From positions 1-22,022 of the forward strand of contig JALVDQ010000417.1 in assembly GCA_027008885.1 (NCBI GenBank): DNA of 22,022 nucleotides, given 5' to 3'. The notes beneath the pieces were generated by a model that did no database searches, was not told where the DNA came from, and saw nothing but the letters and a program-made list of their open reading frames with translations. This document shows, one piece after another, positions 20,595 to 22,022 of the stretch. The stretch comes from Thiotrichaceae bacterium. GTDB lineage: Bacteria; Pseudomonadota; Gammaproteobacteria; Thiotrichales; Thiotrichaceae. Both the position numbers and the translations under genes were made by a program. The stretch's first letter is position 1. Every line of letters begins with the position of its first letter.

Positions 20595-22022
20595 ATGTTT
20601 CAGTTTGATACTTTATCACTTGTTTTTGGCGGCTTGATCCTGATTGGTTCAGTGCCAAATCTGTTTTATTCTTTTGGTTATTTATCTCATATCGAGCGCA
20701 AGGGGCATTATTTAATCCATTATTTTGCCTTTATTTTTTCCATGCTGGGGGTTGTTGCCGCAAATAATACACTGGTGTTTCTTTTTTTCTGGGAGGTAAT
20801 GAGCCTGACTAGCTGGCAATTGATCCTCACTCGTATTGAATCAGATAAAACACTCAAGGCAGCCCAGTTTTATTTCTTTATGACGCATTTTGGTTTTGTC
20901 TTTTTGTTGCTTTTCTTTTTGATCGCATCAAATGGTGATCTTTCGCTGTCGTTTTCTGATATGCACAGCAATGTAGCAAACTTTGCTTACCCCACTTTGC
21001 TATTCTTTTTTCTTATTCTGGGTTTATTAAGCAAGGCAGGGGCTGTGCCGTTGCATGTATGGCTGCCTTATGCACACCCTGAAGCGCCTTCGCCTGTTTC
21101 TGCACTGATGAGTGGTGTTATGCTCAAGGTGGCTATCTACGGATTGTTTCGTTTTCTGTTTGATGTGCTTTACCCCTGGCCGCTGGAATGGGGTGTGCTG
21201 ATTCTGGTGATTGGCGCACTGTCATCACTGATCGGGGTTCTGTATGCGCTGAGTGAACATGATATTAAAGCGCTGCTTGCGAATCATTCAATTGAGAATA
21301 TCGGTATTATCCTGATTGGATTTGGTATGGGGATGATTTTTGACAGTCTTGGTCTAAAAACACTCAGTTCTTTTGCCTTTATCGCTGCGCTATTCCACAG
21401 TTTTAACCACATGAGTTTTAAATCGCTACTGTTTATGGGCGCAGGTAGCGTTCTGCATCAGACACATACCAGAAATATCGAAAAATATGGTGGTCTGATT
21501 AAGTCAATGCCGATTACAGCAATGACGTTTTTGCTGGCTTCGATTTCTATTTCTGCCTTGCCTCCAAGCAATGGTTTTTTAAGTGAGTGGATGATTTTTC
21601 AGTCAATGCTGGGGTCTAGTCACATTGATAATATTTCACTCAAGCTGGCGATTCCATTTGCCATTTTTGCACTTGCCATGACGGGTGGACTCGCCATTGC
21701 CTGTTTTGTGAAAGCCTATGGAATTACTTTTCTGGGTTTGCATCGCAGCAGCAATACCAGGAATGCACACGAGGTCAATCTGTTAATGCAGACGGGCATG
21801 TTGTTAATGGCTCTGGTTGTCGTTTCTCTTATGCTTGTCACGCCATTTTATATTGGCTGGTTTGATCAGGCGCTAACGGGTCTGGGGCATGTTTCGGTTT
21901 ATGCAAAAATATTTCCTCAGGGAATATGGCATATGCATTCAGTCGGCGTGCATGGTGGAGTTGTTTCACCGTTGATTTTATTATTTGCACTGCTGGGAAT
22001 CACGCTATTACTGATGTATGTC
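20595..22022 (+). CDS. HyfB/NuoL-like proton-conducting membrane subunit, 3' partial
   Basis: 476 codons are open to the window end. The chain is very hydrophobic, with many membrane helices. It has the ion-pump residues of the NuoL/NuoM/HyfB family: Glu67 in FFWEVMSLTSW, Lys147 in LLSKAGAVPLHVWLP, HPEAPSPVSALMSG (161-174) and Lys178. Its closest resemblance is hydrogenase-4 subunit B (HyfB), including SEHDIKALLANHSIENIGIIL and ALPPSNGFLSEW. Such subunits belong to proton-pumping membrane complexes. Compared with E. coli HyfB about 75 N-terminal residues are missing. The frame is open upstream to an ATG at 20505, which adds 30 residues unlike the family, and on into repeat copy 7. No start has a good ribosome site, so the gene may be 5'-truncated. 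Its end lies beyond the window. Confidence 0.85.
   Translation, partial: MFQFDTLSLVFGGLILIGSVPNLFYSFGYLSHIERKGHYLIHYFAFIFSMLGVVAANNTLVFLFFWEVMSLTSWQLILTRIESDKTLKAAQFYFFMTHFGFVFLLLFFLIASNGDLSLSFSDMHSNVANFAYPTLLFFFLILGLLSKAGAVPLHVWLPYAHPEAPSPVSALMSGVMLKVAIYGLFRFLFDVLYPWPLEWGVLILVIGALSSLIGVLYALSEHDIKALLANHSIENIGIILIGFGMGMIFDSLGLKTLSSFAFIAALFHSFNHMSFKSLLFMGAGSVLHQTHTRNIEKYGGLIKSMPITAMTFLLASISISALPPSNGFLSEWMIFQSMLGSSHIDNISLKLAIPFAIFALAMTGGLAIACFVKAYGITFLGLHRSSNTRNAHEVNLLMQTGMLLMALVVVSLMLVTPFYIGWFDQALTGLGHVSVYAKIFPQGIWHMHSVGVHGGVVSPLILLFALLGITLLLMYV

Overview
The window looks like chromosomal DNA of a Gram-negative gammaproteobacterium of moderate-to-low G+C. The evidence is gammaproteobacterial-type housekeeping proteins (PNPase, S15, phosphatidylserine decarboxylase, PrmB, LpxC, FolD, PBP1C, Nei), lipid A synthesis, an outer-membrane barrel protein and three lipoproteins. 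I cannot name the genus from sequence reading alone. Nothing here looks like a prophage, plasmid, integron or CRISPR locus. No tRNA or rRNA gene was seen.

Layout. Bases 1-316 are a repeat-rich intergenic stretch ending in the pnp terminator. Bases 317-4353 (minus strand) hold rpsO-pnp, and psd with a small lipoprotein gene. Bases 4425-8599 (plus strand) hold prmB, lpxC, folD and a small outer-membrane barrel gene, with a 444-base repeat-filled gap before the last. Bases 8610-11840 (minus) hold pbpC followed by a TatD-family nuclease gene. A plus-strand phosphodiesterase-like gene (11900-12760) diverges from pbpC. Two small minus-strand envelope genes follow (12774-13502), then nei (plus) and a 2 kb minus-strand gene for a large surface lipoprotein with an internal duplication. 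From 16979 the plus strand carries a dihydrolipoyl dehydrogenase gene, a broken LTA-synthase/sulfatase gene, a phosphodiester glycosidase gene and the first 1.4 kb of a HyfB/NuoL-like proton-pumping subunit gene that runs off the window.

How the genes fit together. rpsO-pnp is a ribosome/RNA-decay unit with an intervening terminator and an inverted-repeat pnp leader. Much of the rest serves the cell envelope: psd (phosphatidylethanolamine), lpxC (lipid A), pbpC (peptidoglycan), a membrane-anchored phosphodiesterase, a phosphodiester glycosidase, a remnant of an LTA-synthase-like enzyme, and lipoproteins or barrel proteins of unknown role.

The most unusual aspect is the non-coding part. A roughly 30-base motif (AT-rich arm, A-run, 6-8 G, then ATGGGT) occurs seven times, almost always between genes and often next to other repeats. 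One copy is read as part of the PBP1C N-terminus. Another lies where the 5' end of the HyfB-like gene should be. There is also a 24-base perfect inverted repeat enclosing 3.5 kb (16916-20447), a 194-base element with 18-base perfect inverted ends whose end sequence recurs beside lpxC, and a hairpin that truncates the LTA-synthase gene. Together these suggest small palindromic or miniature elements have been reshaping this region. No new enzymatic or defence system is evident.
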